Notes: generated by a model not told the origin, from the sequence alone. A stretch of 22,618 nt of DNA from Bacteroidota bacterium (GCA_024277695.1 JAJRUR010000243.1:1-22618), one strand, 5' to 3'; counted from the stretch's first letter, positions 1 through 8,977 are shown. Program-made: numbers and translations.

Positions 1-112
1 CTTGGTCCATTTTTCCATCGGCACTACCTACTAATACTGCAATTTTAGAAATAGCTCCTGTAAGCTCCTTGTACTCCGAAGTACTCAACGTATGAAATCC
101 TGCTGCTTGCAT
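1..112 (-). CDS. partial TerB-like protein, N-terminus only
   Basis: The first 37 codons of a minus-strand gene begin with ATG at 110-112 and run off the left edge. The visible protein starts MQAAGFHTLSTSEYKEL and reaches a stretch IAVLVGSADGKMDQ. The AxxDGxxD-like pattern after a hydrophobic helix resembles the first helices of TerB/tellurite-resistance-type domains, which are often found as small stand-alone proteins in Bacteroidota. That assignment rests on a short fragment and is inference. It is divergent from mutS across about 220 bp. Confidence 0.5.
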   Translation of the reverse strand, partial: MQAAGFHTLSTSEYKELTGAISKIAVLVGSADGKMDQ

Positions 113-132
113 AAATCAAAATTTATAGTGCG

Positions 133-140
133 CAAATATA
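133..140 (-). promoter_or_regulatory. -7 element of a Bacteroidota promoter for the TerB-like gene
   Basis: Reads TATATTTG on the minus strand, an exact match to TAnnTTTG, 20 bp upstream of the partial gene's ATG. No TTTG sits at the usual 19 to 20 bp upstream distance, so only half of the promoter is supported. Confidence 0.35.
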
Positions 141-159
141 AGGATTTGCTCATATAATG

Positions 160-167
160 TACATTTG
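160..167 (+). promoter_or_regulatory. -7 element of a Bacteroidota promoter, candidate for mutS
   Basis: Reads TACATTTG, an exact TAnnTTTG match on the mutS strand. The nearest upstream TTTG (145-148) is only 11 bp away, too close for a normal -33 box. A transcript from here would have a leader of roughly 120 to 165 nt before the possible mutS starts, including a 12-bp palindrome AACCCTAGGGTT at 216-227. Confidence 0.3.
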
Positions 168-334
168 TCTATCAAAATTATCAGCTAGCCGATCAATACA
201 TCCAGATGACACCTTAACCCTAGGGTTTTTCTCACGGATGAAAAAAATTTGAACAAAGAAAAAACAAATTACGAAAAGCTATAAAACAAAGAGTTCTGAG
301 CAAGAAAGCTAAAAATATCGCCAAAGTCACCCCC

Positions 335-2923
335 TTGATGAAGCAATATCTGGAAATAAAACAAAAGCATCCGGATGCTATTTTACTCTTTCAGGTCGGT
401 GACTTTTATGAAACATTCGGAGCTGATGCCATCAAAGCCGCAGAAATTCTCGGTATCGTGCTGACACATCGCAATAACGGGGCTTCCAAAATTGAGCTTG
501 CCGGTTTTCCGCATCATTCTTTGGATATATATCTGCCCAAACTCGTTCGAGCAGGATATCGCGTAGCCATTTGTGAGCAACTGGAGAAGCCGTCAAAAGA
601 AAAAAAAATTGTCCAGCGTGGCATCACCGAACTTGTCACGCCGGGAATTACTTCTTTGGATGCTCTACTCCAACAAAAGCACAATAATTTTCTCGCAAGT
701 ATTTTTTTTAGATCAGGGACCAAAGTGGGTATCTCCTTTTTGGACATTTCTACCGGAGAGTTTTTGGTCTCCGAAGGTACACCAAGTCATATCGACAAAC
801 TCATACGGAGTTTTGCACCGTCTGAAATCATCTATGCCAAAGACCAAAAAGAAGCACTTTCGGTATTTAAGTTACACGATACGTATCAGTACGGATTGGA
901 TCCTTGGGTATTTGGCGGAAGCTATGGTAGAGAGCAAGTACTCGATCACTTCAAACTCAAAAATCTCAAAGGTTTTGGGATTGAAGAAATGCCTTTGGCA
1001 CAAGTGGCAGCCGGAGCGATCCTACACTATTTGGCGACAACAGAACATGGGCAGATTGCACACATCACACGTATCAACAGAATCGCCTCCGACGATTATG
1101 TATGGTTAGATCGTTTTACGATGCGCAATCTAGAACTCATCGATCCTATGTTTGCTCAAGGAAAATCCCTTCTCCAGGTGCTCGACAATACTATCACACC
1201 GATGGGTGCACGCATGCTTAGGAGATGGATCTTTTTGCCACTAAAAGAAATACAAACCATAAAACTGCGCCATGATGTAGTGGACTATCTGGTCAGTACA
1301 GAAGAAGCACGCGATATCTGGAAAGAAAATATCTCTAAAATCCACGATCTAGAACGACTGATTTCAAAAGTTTCTATTGGCAAGGTCAGTCCTCGTCAAC
1401 TCGAACAACTCAAGAATAGTCTTCTCCTCATACCAACTATTCAGAAGATACTCATTGGCTCTAATATCGAGTCCTTGAAGGCCAAAGCGGACTTACTCAA
1501 TCCTTGTGCCGAACTGACCAAAAAACTCAGCGCTTCACTTCGTGAGGAGCTACCCTCTTTGGTATCCAAAGGAGGTGTATTTAAAGATTCGGCCAGCGAA
1601 GAGCTCGCCGAATACCGTTCTATCATTGATCACGCTCAGGAACATCTGCTGGATCTCCAATCCCGAGAAATAGAAACCACCGGTATCCAGAATCTCAAAA
1701 TCGGTTATAATCGGGTGTTTGGATACTATCTCGAAGTGACCAATAAATATAAAAACCAAGGGCTCATACCCGATCATTGGGTTAGAAAACAAACACTTTC
1801 AGGATCAGAGAGATATATCACAGATGAGCTAAAGGTATTAGAAGATAAGATACTTAATGCTAGAGAGTTAAGTTTGAAGATAGAAGAAACACTTTATGCT
1901 GAATTGATCCGATTTACGAAAGAATATATCACGCTGATACAGCAAAATGCTTCCATCATCGCCGAGTTGGATTGTTTGTTGGCTTTTGCTGTCAAAGCGA
2001 TCGATGCCAACTACACACGGCCTGTAGTGGATGACAGCCTGGATATCATCATACGAGCAGGTCGTCATCCTGTCATCGAGGCGCAGATGCCTTTGGCTGA
2101 AAGCTATATCCCTAATGACGTGCGACTCAATAAAACCGACCAACAAATCCTGCTTATCACGGGACCTAATATGTCCGGAAAGTCTGCACTGCTTCGTCAG
2201 ACAGCTTTGATCTGTCTTATGGCACAAATAGGATCATTTGTTCCTGCCACAGAAGCCAAAATCGGCATCCTCGATCGGATTTTTACCCGAGTTGGTGCCA
2301 GCGACAATATCTCTTCCGGCGAATCCACATTCATGGTAGAAATGAACGAGACATCTAGTATTATGAATAATATCTCTGACCGTTCTTTGATTTTGATGGA
2401 TGAGATCGGTCGTGGTACGAGCACCTATGACGGCATTTCTATCGCTTGGTCTATCGCCGAATATTTGCACGAAAACCCTACTGCCAAGCCCAAGACACTT
2501 TTTGCGACCCACTATCATGAGCTCAACGAACTGGCAGATAAATATCAGCGCATACATAACTTTCATATCGCTACTCGTGAGACGCAAGACGAAGTCATCT
2601 TCTTGAGGAAACTAGAGCCGGGAGGCACAGCGCATAGTTTTGGGATACATGTAGCTAAGATGGCCGGTATGCCACCACGCATCATCCAAAGAGCGACACA
2701 GATACTCTCTCATCTCGAAAAACAATCTGTCGATAGTAGTGGGCAGAAGGAAATATCCAAAATAAAACCGCTGAGCAGTGCCGGATACCAACTTCAACTC
2801 TTTGATGCACCCGACCCGGCGATGCAAAAGGTCCGCAGTTACCTCCAAGATCTAGACCTCCACCGCATAACCCCTATTGAGTGCATGCTCAAACTACAAG
2901 AACTTAAGGATATCCTTTTGTAG
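335..2923 (+). CDS. mutS: DNA mismatch repair protein MutS
   Basis: MutS binds base mismatches and small loops and uses ATP to start mismatch repair with MutL. Numbering from TTG 335, the N-terminal mismatch-contact motif F-x-E is seen at F24-Y25-E26 (GDFYETF). Connector, lever and clamp regions follow, then the ATPase with Walker A GPNMSGKS (610-617) and Walker B/signature DEIGRGTS starting at D689. The C-terminus has QLQLF (819-823), a plausible sliding-clamp-binding pentapeptide, then a typical helical tail. About 862 aa is normal for the family. The start is uncertain: TTG 335 is followed directly by ATG 338, but in-frame codons upstream encode KNIAKVTPL, which resembles the conserved N-terminus of relatives. 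No ATG, GTG or TTG exists upstream in this frame after the stop at 239-241. The gene converges with topA with a 9-bp gap. Confidence 0.97.
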   Translation: MMKQYLEIKQKHPDAILLFQVGDFYETFGADAIKAAEILGIVLTHRNNGASKIELAGFPHHSLDIYLPKLVRAGYRVAICEQLEKPSKEKKIVQRGITELVTPGITSLDALLQQKHNNFLASIFFRSGTKVGISFLDISTGEFLVSEGTPSHIDKLIRSFAPSEIIYAKDQKEALSVFKLHDTYQYGLDPWVFGGSYGREQVLDHFKLKNLKGFGIEEMPLAQVAAGAILHYLATTEHGQIAHITRINRIASDDYVWLDRFTMRNLELIDPMFAQGKSLLQVLDNTITPMGARMLRRWIFLPLKEIQTIKLRHDVVDYLVSTEEARDIWKENISKIHDLERLISKVSIGKVSPRQLEQLKNSLLLIPTIQKILIGSNIESLKAKADLLNPCAELTKKLSASLREELPSLVSKGGVFKDSASEELAEYRSIIDHAQEHLLDLQSREIETTGIQNLKIGYNRVFGYYLEVTNKYKNQGLIPDHWVRKQTLSGSERYITDELKVLEDKILNARELSLKIEETLYAELIRFTKEYITLIQQNASIIAELDCLLAFAVKAIDANYTRPVVDDSLDIIIRAGRHPVIEAQMPLAESYIPNDVRLNKTDQQILLITGPNMSGKSALLRQTALICLMAQIGSFVPATEAKIGILDRIFTRVGASDNISSGESTFMVEMNETSSIMNNISDRSLILMDEIGRGTSTYDGISIAWSIAEYLHENPTAKPKTLFATHYHELNELADKYQRIHNFHIATRETQDEVIFLRKLEPGGTAHSFGIHVAKMAGMPPRIIQRATQILSHLEKQSVDSSGQKEISKIKPLSSAGYQLQLFDAPDPAMQKVRSYLQDLDLHRITPIECMLKLQELKDILL

Positions 2924-2932
2924 TACAGTAGC

Positions 2933-5485
2933 TCAAGAGGACTTCTTCTTGGGAGATTTTGCCGGTTTAGCCTTGGTTTTCTTCTTTTTTATGAGAGCAG
3001 GTTGCTCTTTTTCGATAATCTTTATCACCTGCTCTAAGCTTAGAGCTTTGGCTTGGTCCGGTGTCATGCGTTCCTTGCCTACCTTTGGGAGTTTGATAGA
3101 TTTTTTCTTGTAGCGGATGAAAGGCCCCCAGCGTCCATTTTCTATGTCAATACCTTCTTTTTCCCATCGATGGATATATCGGTTCGCTTCTTTTTCTATT
3201 TTGGCAGCTATGAGTTCATCCATCTGGCTTATGGATAGATTCTGTGGGTCATACCGTCTCGGAATGTTGATATACATATTGTTCCACTTGAGGAAAGGTC
3301 CAAATCGTCCTTTACCTTTTGTGACCGGCAGACCATCATAAACATGCACGGGTTCATTTTCTTTTTCTTTGGCCTGAATGATCTCGATACATCGCTCTTC
3401 GGAGATGGTCATAGGGTCTTCGTCTCGGGGAAGGGATATAAAACTCTCCTTATATTTGACATAAGGTCCGAAGCGTCCTACATTGGTGATCAATTCTACA
3501 CCATTATAATGCCCTACTTTACGAGGCAGTTGAAACAAGTCCAAAGCTTGCTCAAAAGTTATAGTTTCGAGATTTTGACCATTTCGCAGATTGGCATATT
3601 TGGGTTTTTCGTCTTCTGCCAGTTCGCCATTTACTCCGATCTGAGCCACCGGACCAAATCGAGACATTCTCACTATGAGCGTACGCCCGGTGTTGGGATC
3701 CTTGCCCAAAACACGTTCGCCGGCAGCTCTTTCAGCATTTTGTAATGTATTTAGTACATTTTGATGAAATGGTCCATAAAAGTCTTTGAGCATATTGGGC
3801 CAAGGGAGTTTTCCTTTGGCTATCTCATCAAATTTGTTTTCGATCGAAGCGGTGAACTGATAGTCCATAATATTAGAGAAATGCTGATCCAAAAAATCAC
3901 ACACAATCATACCCATATCCGTAGGATACAATCTATTTTTGGTAGCTCCGCTAATTTCTTTTTTTACCGATTGTTCTATGCGTCCCTCTTTTAATTGAAT
4001 CTTTTTTAGAGATCTTTCTGTTCCTTCTCTACTCTCTTTGACCACATACCCCCTTCGGGCTTCCATGATTTTTGTGATAGTAGGTGCATATGTAGATGGT
4101 CTGCCTATCCCCTGTTCTTCCAGTTTTTTTACCAGTGTAGCCTCTGTATATCGCGCCGGAGGTTTTGTATATCCTTGGAGTGCTGTGAGTTCTCCCAAAT
4201 CTAACTTTTGCCCAATGCGCATTGGGGGTAATATGCCTGTAGTTTCAGATTTTTGCATATCGTTTTGATACACTTTAAGAAACCCATCAAATTTGAGCAC
4301 TTCACCTTCGGCTATCAAATCGCGGTCAGGCAAGGTGGAGATATCAATCCATACTTGAGTCCGCTCTAGTCGCGCATCGGCCATCTGCGATGCAATAGCT
4401 CGCTTCCAGATCAAGCCATAAAGTTTTTGCTGGTCAGCATCCTTGCCCGCTTGCTCTCGATCGAAGTATGTAGGTCTGATGGCTTCGTGTGCTTCTTGGG
4501 CAGAAGCGTTTTTTGATTTGAATCTACGAGTCTGCAAATAACTCTCCCCAAATTTGCTACGTATCATCTCTGCAATACCTTGCGTGGCCAGCTCACTCAT
4601 GGATATAGAGTCCGTTCTCATATACGTAATCAAACCTTGCTCGTACAAACGCTGTGCTGCTGACATTGTACGACTAACCGAAAAGCCCAACTTACGACTC
4701 GCCTCTTGTTGTAGTGTTGATGTAATAAATGGAGCAGATGGTTTTCGTTTTGCCGGCTTGACCTGTATATCTTTGATAGTAAATATCGCCCCGACACATT
4801 GCTCGACAAAAGATATTGCCTCTGCTTCTGTATCAAATCTACTCGGCAATTTAGCCTGTAGTTGATGGCGCACTCCACGGTCATCGAGTAGATCAAATAA
4901 GGCTGTAATTTGAAAATAAGATTTGGGCTCAAATGCCATGATCTCACGCTCTCGTTCTACAATGATTTTTACTGCTACACTCTGTACCCTACCTGCAGAG
5001 AGTCGGCCTCTGATTTTTTTCCACAATAGTTCCGAAAGTTCAAAGCCCACAAGCCGATCCAATACTCTACGTGCTTGTTGAGCATTGACCAGGTCTTGGT
5101 CCACTGTACGCGGATTTTGTACAGCTCTCTGAATGGCTGGTTTGGTAATCTCATGAAACACGATGCGCTTCGTCTGGTCTGCCTTGAGTCCCAGTACTTC
5201 GCACAAATGCCAGGATATGGCTTCTCCTTCGCGGTCTTCATCCGTCGCAAGCCAGACTTCATCTACTGTTTTTAGTGCCTTCTTGAGCTCACTTACTACT
5301 TTTTTCTTTTCCGGACTGATGACATAATTCGGTTTAAAATTATTCTCAATCTCAATACCATGCTTCCCTTTGTCCAAATCTCTTATATGACCAAAACTGG
5401 ACTTGACCTTAAAGTCTTTACCGAGGTACCTCTCAATGGTTTTTGCCTTGGCGGGCGACTCTACGATTAATAAATTTTTTGTCAT
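2933..5485 (-). CDS. topA: DNA topoisomerase I (type IA)
   Basis: TopA relaxes negative supercoils by nicking one strand through a 5'-phosphotyrosine link. The Toprim domain is at the N-terminus (VESPAKAK with E9; TDEDREGE with D82 and D84). SAGRVQS is at 164-170 and the catalytic tyrosine is Y288 in LITYMRTDS. Instead of classic four-cysteine zinc fingers, the C-terminal third holds repeated glycine-rich TopA C-terminal modules (GRFGPYVKY, GRFGPFLKW, GRWGPFIRY) and ends in a lysine-rich tail (KKKKTKAKPAKSPKKKSS) probably aiding DNA binding. At 850 aa it is of usual size. ATG at 5483-5485 is followed by the classic N-terminus MTKNLLIVESPAKAKTI. A well-formed promoter lies 54 bp upstream, so it is probably transcribed independently of the ggt-like gene. 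Confidence 0.97.
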   Translation of the reverse strand: MTKNLLIVESPAKAKTIERYLGKDFKVKSSFGHIRDLDKGKHGIEIENNFKPNYVISPEKKKVVSELKKALKTVDEVWLATDEDREGEAISWHLCEVLGLKADQTKRIVFHEITKPAIQRAVQNPRTVDQDLVNAQQARRVLDRLVGFELSELLWKKIRGRLSAGRVQSVAVKIIVEREREIMAFEPKSYFQITALFDLLDDRGVRHQLQAKLPSRFDTEAEAISFVEQCVGAIFTIKDIQVKPAKRKPSAPFITSTLQQEASRKLGFSVSRTMSAAQRLYEQGLITYMRTDSISMSELATQGIAEMIRSKFGESYLQTRRFKSKNASAQEAHEAIRPTYFDREQAGKDADQQKLYGLIWKRAIASQMADARLERTQVWIDISTLPDRDLIAEGEVLKFDGFLKVYQNDMQKSETTGILPPMRIGQKLDLGELTALQGYTKPPARYTEATLVKKLEEQGIGRPSTYAPTITKIMEARRGYVVKESREGTERSLKKIQLKEGRIEQSVKKEISGATKNRLYPTDMGMIVCDFLDQHFSNIMDYQFTASIENKFDEIAKGKLPWPNMLKDFYGPFHQNVLNTLQNAERAAGERVLGKDPNTGRTLIVRMSRFGPVAQIGVNGELAEDEKPKYANLRNGQNLETITFEQALDLFQLPRKVGHYNGVELITNVGRFGPYVKYKESFISLPRDEDPMTISEERCIEIIQAKEKENEPVHVYDGLPVTKGKGRFGPFLKWNNMYINIPRRYDPQNLSISQMDELIAAKIEKEANRYIHRWEKEGIDIENGRWGPFIRYKKKSIKLPKVGKERMTPDQAKALSLEQVIKIIEKEQPALIKKKKTKAKPAKSPKKKSS

Positions 5486-5539
5486 ATTACTTTGCTTTGG
5501 ATTGATTGGTCATCTTCGACACGAGGTCTTTTGAGGCAT

Positions 5540-5570
5540 CAAAAGTATATCATTTTTATGAGTTTCCAAA
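5540..5570 (-). promoter_or_regulatory. Bacteroidota housekeeping promoter of topA
   Basis: On the minus strand this reads TTTG (5567-5570), a 19-bp spacer, then TACTTTTG (5540-5547). Both boxes match the TTTG/TAnnTTTG consensus exactly with optimal spacing. The -7 box is 54 bp upstream of the topA ATG, giving a leader of about 45 to 50 nt. Confidence 0.7.
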
Positions 5571-5694
5571 TTTATCCCATGTTTAAAGAAGCCAAATTCA
5601 AAGACAGGACAATATTTTTTGGTTTCCATATTAAGTTATACCATTGGAGTATGCATACAATTTGATCTCTGAGTACATAGTACCCATAAGCATT

Positions 5695-7179
5695 TTAATT
5701 AGGTGGTATCTTGGATGTGCTGAGTATAGAGTTACCATCCCTTCTAAAGTCGGCAGCAGCCATCAACCGACCTTCTATTTGGGCTACACCATGTACACCT
5801 CCAAAGTAAAGTGATGTATTCTCCCAAAGATTGATTTGCCTATCCATATGGTGCAAGGATGGATAACCGGGCTCTAATTGTACAGTCTTCAGATTATCAA
5901 AACTACGCGCCGCTTTGACGGAGTTACGGATGTCTTGATCTAACACAAGCATATTGAATAGGACTTGTCCGATCATAAATGGGATTCTAGCTCCACCACC
6001 TGAGCCCAATACCAGTTGATAATCCTCTTGACCGCTTACATAAGTGGGGCAACACATGGAGGCGAGACGTGTGTCCGGGATCCAACTATCGATCCCATTT
6101 GGAAGGATGGATTCTTCGCCGAGCATATTATTGAGTTGCAATCCGGTACCTTCAATAAAACAACCACTGCCCTCCCCTAATGTAGTGGTTACTGAAACCG
6201 CATTGGACCATTTATCTATGATGCTAAAGTGAGATGTTCCTTTGGATCGAATCTGATGTTGCTGCGTCCGGTAACCGCTGAGCAAATCCAGTCCTTCGGA
6301 ATTTTTGCGAAATGCTCTCAGGGATTCCCAAACTTCCAGTTGTGCTCGAAGATGTTTTTCGCTAAGAAAATCCAAAGCATTCAAGTCCGTAGTGGCTGCT
6401 TTGAGATATTCGATGAGCCATAACCCACCGACTGCCGGTGGTGGATTGGTATACACAGATTTTCCTGCCCAAGACAGTTCTAGTGGTTTTCGATAGATGC
6501 AGGTATAGTCCTTCCAATCCTTTTTGGTAAGTTGGGTTGTATTTTCGTATTGGCTAAAAAAAAGATTTGCTATTTCTCCTTCATAAAAAGAACGTACTCC
6601 TTGGCGTCCGATATAGTCCAAAGTATCTGATAATTCGGGCAGACGGATTCTTTTTCCTACTGCTTTGATTTGCTCTGCTTGAAAAAAATGCTCCCGACCG
6701 TAAGAACTCATACCCAAGATATCCCGCAGAAGAAAAAAGTCATAATATTGAAAATCATTTATGATGACTCCTGTACGACATAGATCCATAGCCGGGGCAA
6801 ACAACTCCTCTATAGGCATAGTGGCATAGCGCTGATGTATCTCAAAGATGCCGGCCACAGTGCCGGGAGTGGCTATAGACCCGGGACCGACATAATAGAA
6901 TTCTGAAGTATCACCAAAATCTACCTCAATAGCTTTTAGTTCGGATTGAGATCTCTTCTGCTGAGGTGTCTGGCAAAAAAAGTCAAGTAATGTAGGTTTT
7001 TTTCCTTGCGGAATCATCATCGCAAAACCCGCTCCACACAATGAAGACATACATGGCTCTGTAATGCACATAGCTGCCAAAGCCGCTATAGCAGCATCAA
7101 ATGCATTGCCTCCTGCTCGCAAAATTTCCTCTGCGGCATAGCTTGTTTTTTCATGGCCTGATGAGATACCGTAGTTCAT
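5695..7179 (-). CDS. ggt: gamma-glutamyltransferase-family protein, apparently cytoplasmic
   Basis: Gamma-glutamyltransferases are N-terminal-nucleophile hydrolases that self-cleave before a threonine and transfer or hydrolyse the gamma-glutamyl group of glutathione and similar substrates. The N-terminus has the family motif AAEEILRAGGNAFDAAIAA (15-33). The processing site appears as GTSHFS with T315 in the position of the catalytic threonine (usual form TTHFS/TTHYS), followed by SNAVSVTTT and GTGLQLNN. GSGGGARIP (392-400) corresponds to the oxyanion/substrate loop usually written GSPGGSRI. There is no signal peptide, and 494 aa is short against about 550 to 580 for periplasmic enzymes. Its ATG overlaps the stop of the DUF4403 gene (ATGA), so the two are translationally coupled. 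Family membership is secure; substrate is not known. Confidence 0.88.
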   Translation of the reverse strand: MNYGISSGHEKTSYAAEEILRAGGNAFDAAIAALAAMCITEPCMSSLCGAGFAMMIPQGKKPTLLDFFCQTPQQKRSQSELKAIEVDFGDTSEFYYVGPGSIATPGTVAGIFEIHQRYATMPIEELFAPAMDLCRTGVIINDFQYYDFFLLRDILGMSSYGREHFFQAEQIKAVGKRIRLPELSDTLDYIGRQGVRSFYEGEIANLFFSQYENTTQLTKKDWKDYTCIYRKPLELSWAGKSVYTNPPPAVGGLWLIEYLKAATTDLNALDFLSEKHLRAQLEVWESLRAFRKNSEGLDLLSGYRTQQHQIRSKGTSHFSIIDKWSNAVSVTTTLGEGSGCFIEGTGLQLNNMLGEESILPNGIDSWIPDTRLASMCCPTYVSGQEDYQLVLGSGGGARIPFMIGQVLFNMLVLDQDIRNSVKAARSFDNLKTVQLEPGYPSLHHMDRQINLWENTSLYFGGVHGVAQIEGRLMAAADFRRDGNSILSTSKIPPN

Positions 7180-8426
7180 ACCACCGACTTTATTTGGGAT
7201 GATTTGGATAAAAGGATATCGATAGAAGACTTTTTGAGCATCAAGATGATATCGATAGTATCTTTTTTAAACATGACATGCTCAATAGAAATATCCGTTG
7301 CAGAGGCGCGCAAGGATAGATCACCAAATCGTCGAGAGTAGCCTTCTTGCAGTTTTTGCAGTAAGCGATGTGTATACTTTTCGATCATGGTCTCTATCTC
7401 TTTGTTTGCTTTGGCGAGGACCAAAGATTCGGAAATCCTGAGGAACTGTTTTTCCAGGAAAGCTGCATGTACATCCCGAATGTCCAGCACGCTAATACGC
7501 ACCGGAGTAGTATCCGGATCTAACTCGATCAAAATCCGAGCCTTCCTAAAACTGCGAAAAACCCCCTTCCAGTCTAGCCAGAGCTTATGATCACCACCGG
7601 ATGTCATATCTATACGATCTATACGTACATCCCAAGAGCTAAGACTACGACCTGAGACTTTTTTATGTATCAAGTCTTGTAAAAAGTCATAAGGAACTGA
7701 AAAATTGAGTTGGAGGGCACTCTCTTCGATAGGTGGGATAGTATTCATGACGACGGAAAAGTCTCCCGGGGGATTAAGCTCTTGGACACTTCGGATAAGA
7801 GGATGCAGCACTAGAGCTCCGTCCAAAACGACAAGATCTTGATCTAGACCGATGTGTGTCAAATGCACCGCCGTGATATTGGGGGCAATGCCCATCGTAT
7901 CCCAAATCCGTATGGGAATATGGTTAGAAAGTTGTTCTTGAGCCAGACCCTTCCAGTCCAAGGTAGAGATCCGTTGATTAATTTTTTGTTCGATTTTTAT
8001 CCTGATTTTTTCGATCAAATTATCCGCAATATTGGGAGATATTTTGACAAAACCCCACTGAAGGAGGCTCTCCTCCATAAAATCAATGTGTTGGATTTGG
8101 ACGGCAAATGATTGCAATATGTTTTTTGATGTCCGGAAGATCAGCCTACATCTAATACTTATCTGAGCATTCAAATTCTTTTTAAACCAACCCGCAGATT
8201 CTTTATTTTTTATCTCCAAATTCATCAGGACATCGGCACCCTTCGGATCAAGTCCCAACAGTTGGGAGGACACTAGTCTAAAAGACAAAAACAGACCCTT
8301 GAATGGTTCGGCTTGGATGTCTCCCTCCCAAACCAATCCATCAGACTTTTTCAAAAGGATGTCGCATAAGTCTCGTAGGTCCAAACGGACACGGAATGAT
8401 ATTTCAGAAGATTTCTTGTTAATCAT
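7176..8426 (-). CDS. DUF4403-like protein without signal peptide
   Basis: A 416-aa protein of unknown function with alternating amphipathic beta-strand-like segments and no membrane span. Its layout resembles DUF4403: an N-terminal strand and helix (ISFRVRLDLRDLCDILLKK), a mid-protein helix (NLIEKIRIKIEQKINQRI, about 136-153), then strands with a buried tryptophan (IRIWDTMGI) and a long helix near 350 (ANKEIETMIEKY). Members usually have a signal peptide or lipobox; this one has none, and an in-frame TGA two codons upstream of the ATG rules out a longer start. It overlaps the ggt-like start by 4 nt and is divergent from ogt across 41 bp. The family call comes from remembered architecture, so it is moderate. 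Confidence 0.6.
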   Translation of the reverse strand: MINKKSSEISFRVRLDLRDLCDILLKKSDGLVWEGDIQAEPFKGLFLSFRLVSSQLLGLDPKGADVLMNLEIKNKESAGWFKKNLNAQISIRCRLIFRTSKNILQSFAVQIQHIDFMEESLLQWGFVKISPNIADNLIEKIRIKIEQKINQRISTLDWKGLAQEQLSNHIPIRIWDTMGIAPNITAVHLTHIGLDQDLVVLDGALVLHPLIRSVQELNPPGDFSVVMNTIPPIEESALQLNFSVPYDFLQDLIHKKVSGRSLSSWDVRIDRIDMTSGGDHKLWLDWKGVFRSFRKARILIELDPDTTPVRISVLDIRDVHAAFLEKQFLRISESLVLAKANKEIETMIEKYTHRLLQKLQEGYSRRFGDLSLRASATDISIEHVMFKKDTIDIILMLKKSSIDILLSKSSQIKSVV

Positions 8427-8467
8427 TAGTCAGTATAAAAAGAATTTCTATATTTTGGCTTTTAATC

Positions 8468-8977
8468 ATGCTACAAAGAAACTCCAAATATTGTACATAT
8501 CTATATAGTCCCATCGGATTGTTGCGCATATATGCAGACGAACATGCTATCACGGGGCTACAATTTGATCCTAATGTGTACTATGCAGATACCAATGATA
8601 TATTGCATGATGCCAAACGACAGTTGATAGAATATTTTGAGGGGAAACGAAAAGTTTTTGAGCTTCCGGTGAAATTGGACGGTACGGTGTTTCAACATCA
8701 GGTGTGGAACGCCATTGCAGATATTGCATACGGCAGATCAAAAAGTTACAAAGACATAGCTAAACAAATCGGTAATCCCGCCTCTGTGCGGGCTGTAGGC
8801 AAATGCACCTCTTTGAATCCCATACCCATCATCATACCATGCCATCGCATCCTAGGAGTACAAGGTGACCTGACAGGATATCGAGGTGGATTGAAACGTA
8901 AGGAATGGCTCCTCCAGCTCGAAAATCCTTTTGTCCAACTCAGTTTATTTGAGCAAGAGTACCGATTGGTAAAATAA
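8468..8977 (+). CDS. ogt: O6-methylguanine-DNA methyltransferase with C-terminal clamp-like motif
   Basis: Suicide repair protein that transfers an alkyl group from O6-alkylguanine (and O4-alkylthymine) to its own cysteine. The active site is PCHR with C125, preceded by the recognition-helix segment SVRAVG and followed by GDLTGYRGGLKRKEWLL, all typical. The part after RAVG reads KCTSLNPIP where most relatives have an AN(G/S)xNP-like sequence, a small deviation in the DNA-binding helix. The usual domain ends near LLQLE (148-152), but here 17 more residues follow containing QLSLF (157-161), an exact match to the bacterial sliding-clamp-binding consensus. ATG 8468 gives a normal 169-aa length. 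A near-promoter TATATTTTG (one base too long in the spacer) lies just upstream. Confidence 0.95.
   Translation: MLQRNSKYCTYLYSPIGLLRIYADEHAITGLQFDPNVYYADTNDILHDAKRQLIEYFEGKRKVFELPVKLDGTVFQHQVWNAIADIAYGRSKSYKDIAKQIGNPASVRAVGKCTSLNPIPIIIPCHRILGVQGDLTGYRGGLKRKEWLLQLENPFVQLSLFEQEYRLVK

Noticed and set aside
216..227. Palindrome AACCCTAGGGTT followed by T residues upstream of mutS
   Set aside because: The stem without loop is at most four or five pairs, too weak for a terminator, and no gene on that strand ends before it; operator use cannot be shown.
573..1109. 178-codon plus-strand open frame within mutS
   Set aside because: It is a frame-shifted shadow of mutS, which has all family motifs here; the predicted protein has no recognisable domain.
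3526..3549. QALDLF in TopA as a clamp-binding motif
   Set aside because: It lies in the helix of a TopA C-terminal repeat (EQALDLFQLPRKVG) where family members have similar EEALxLLxLPR sequence, so it is structural.
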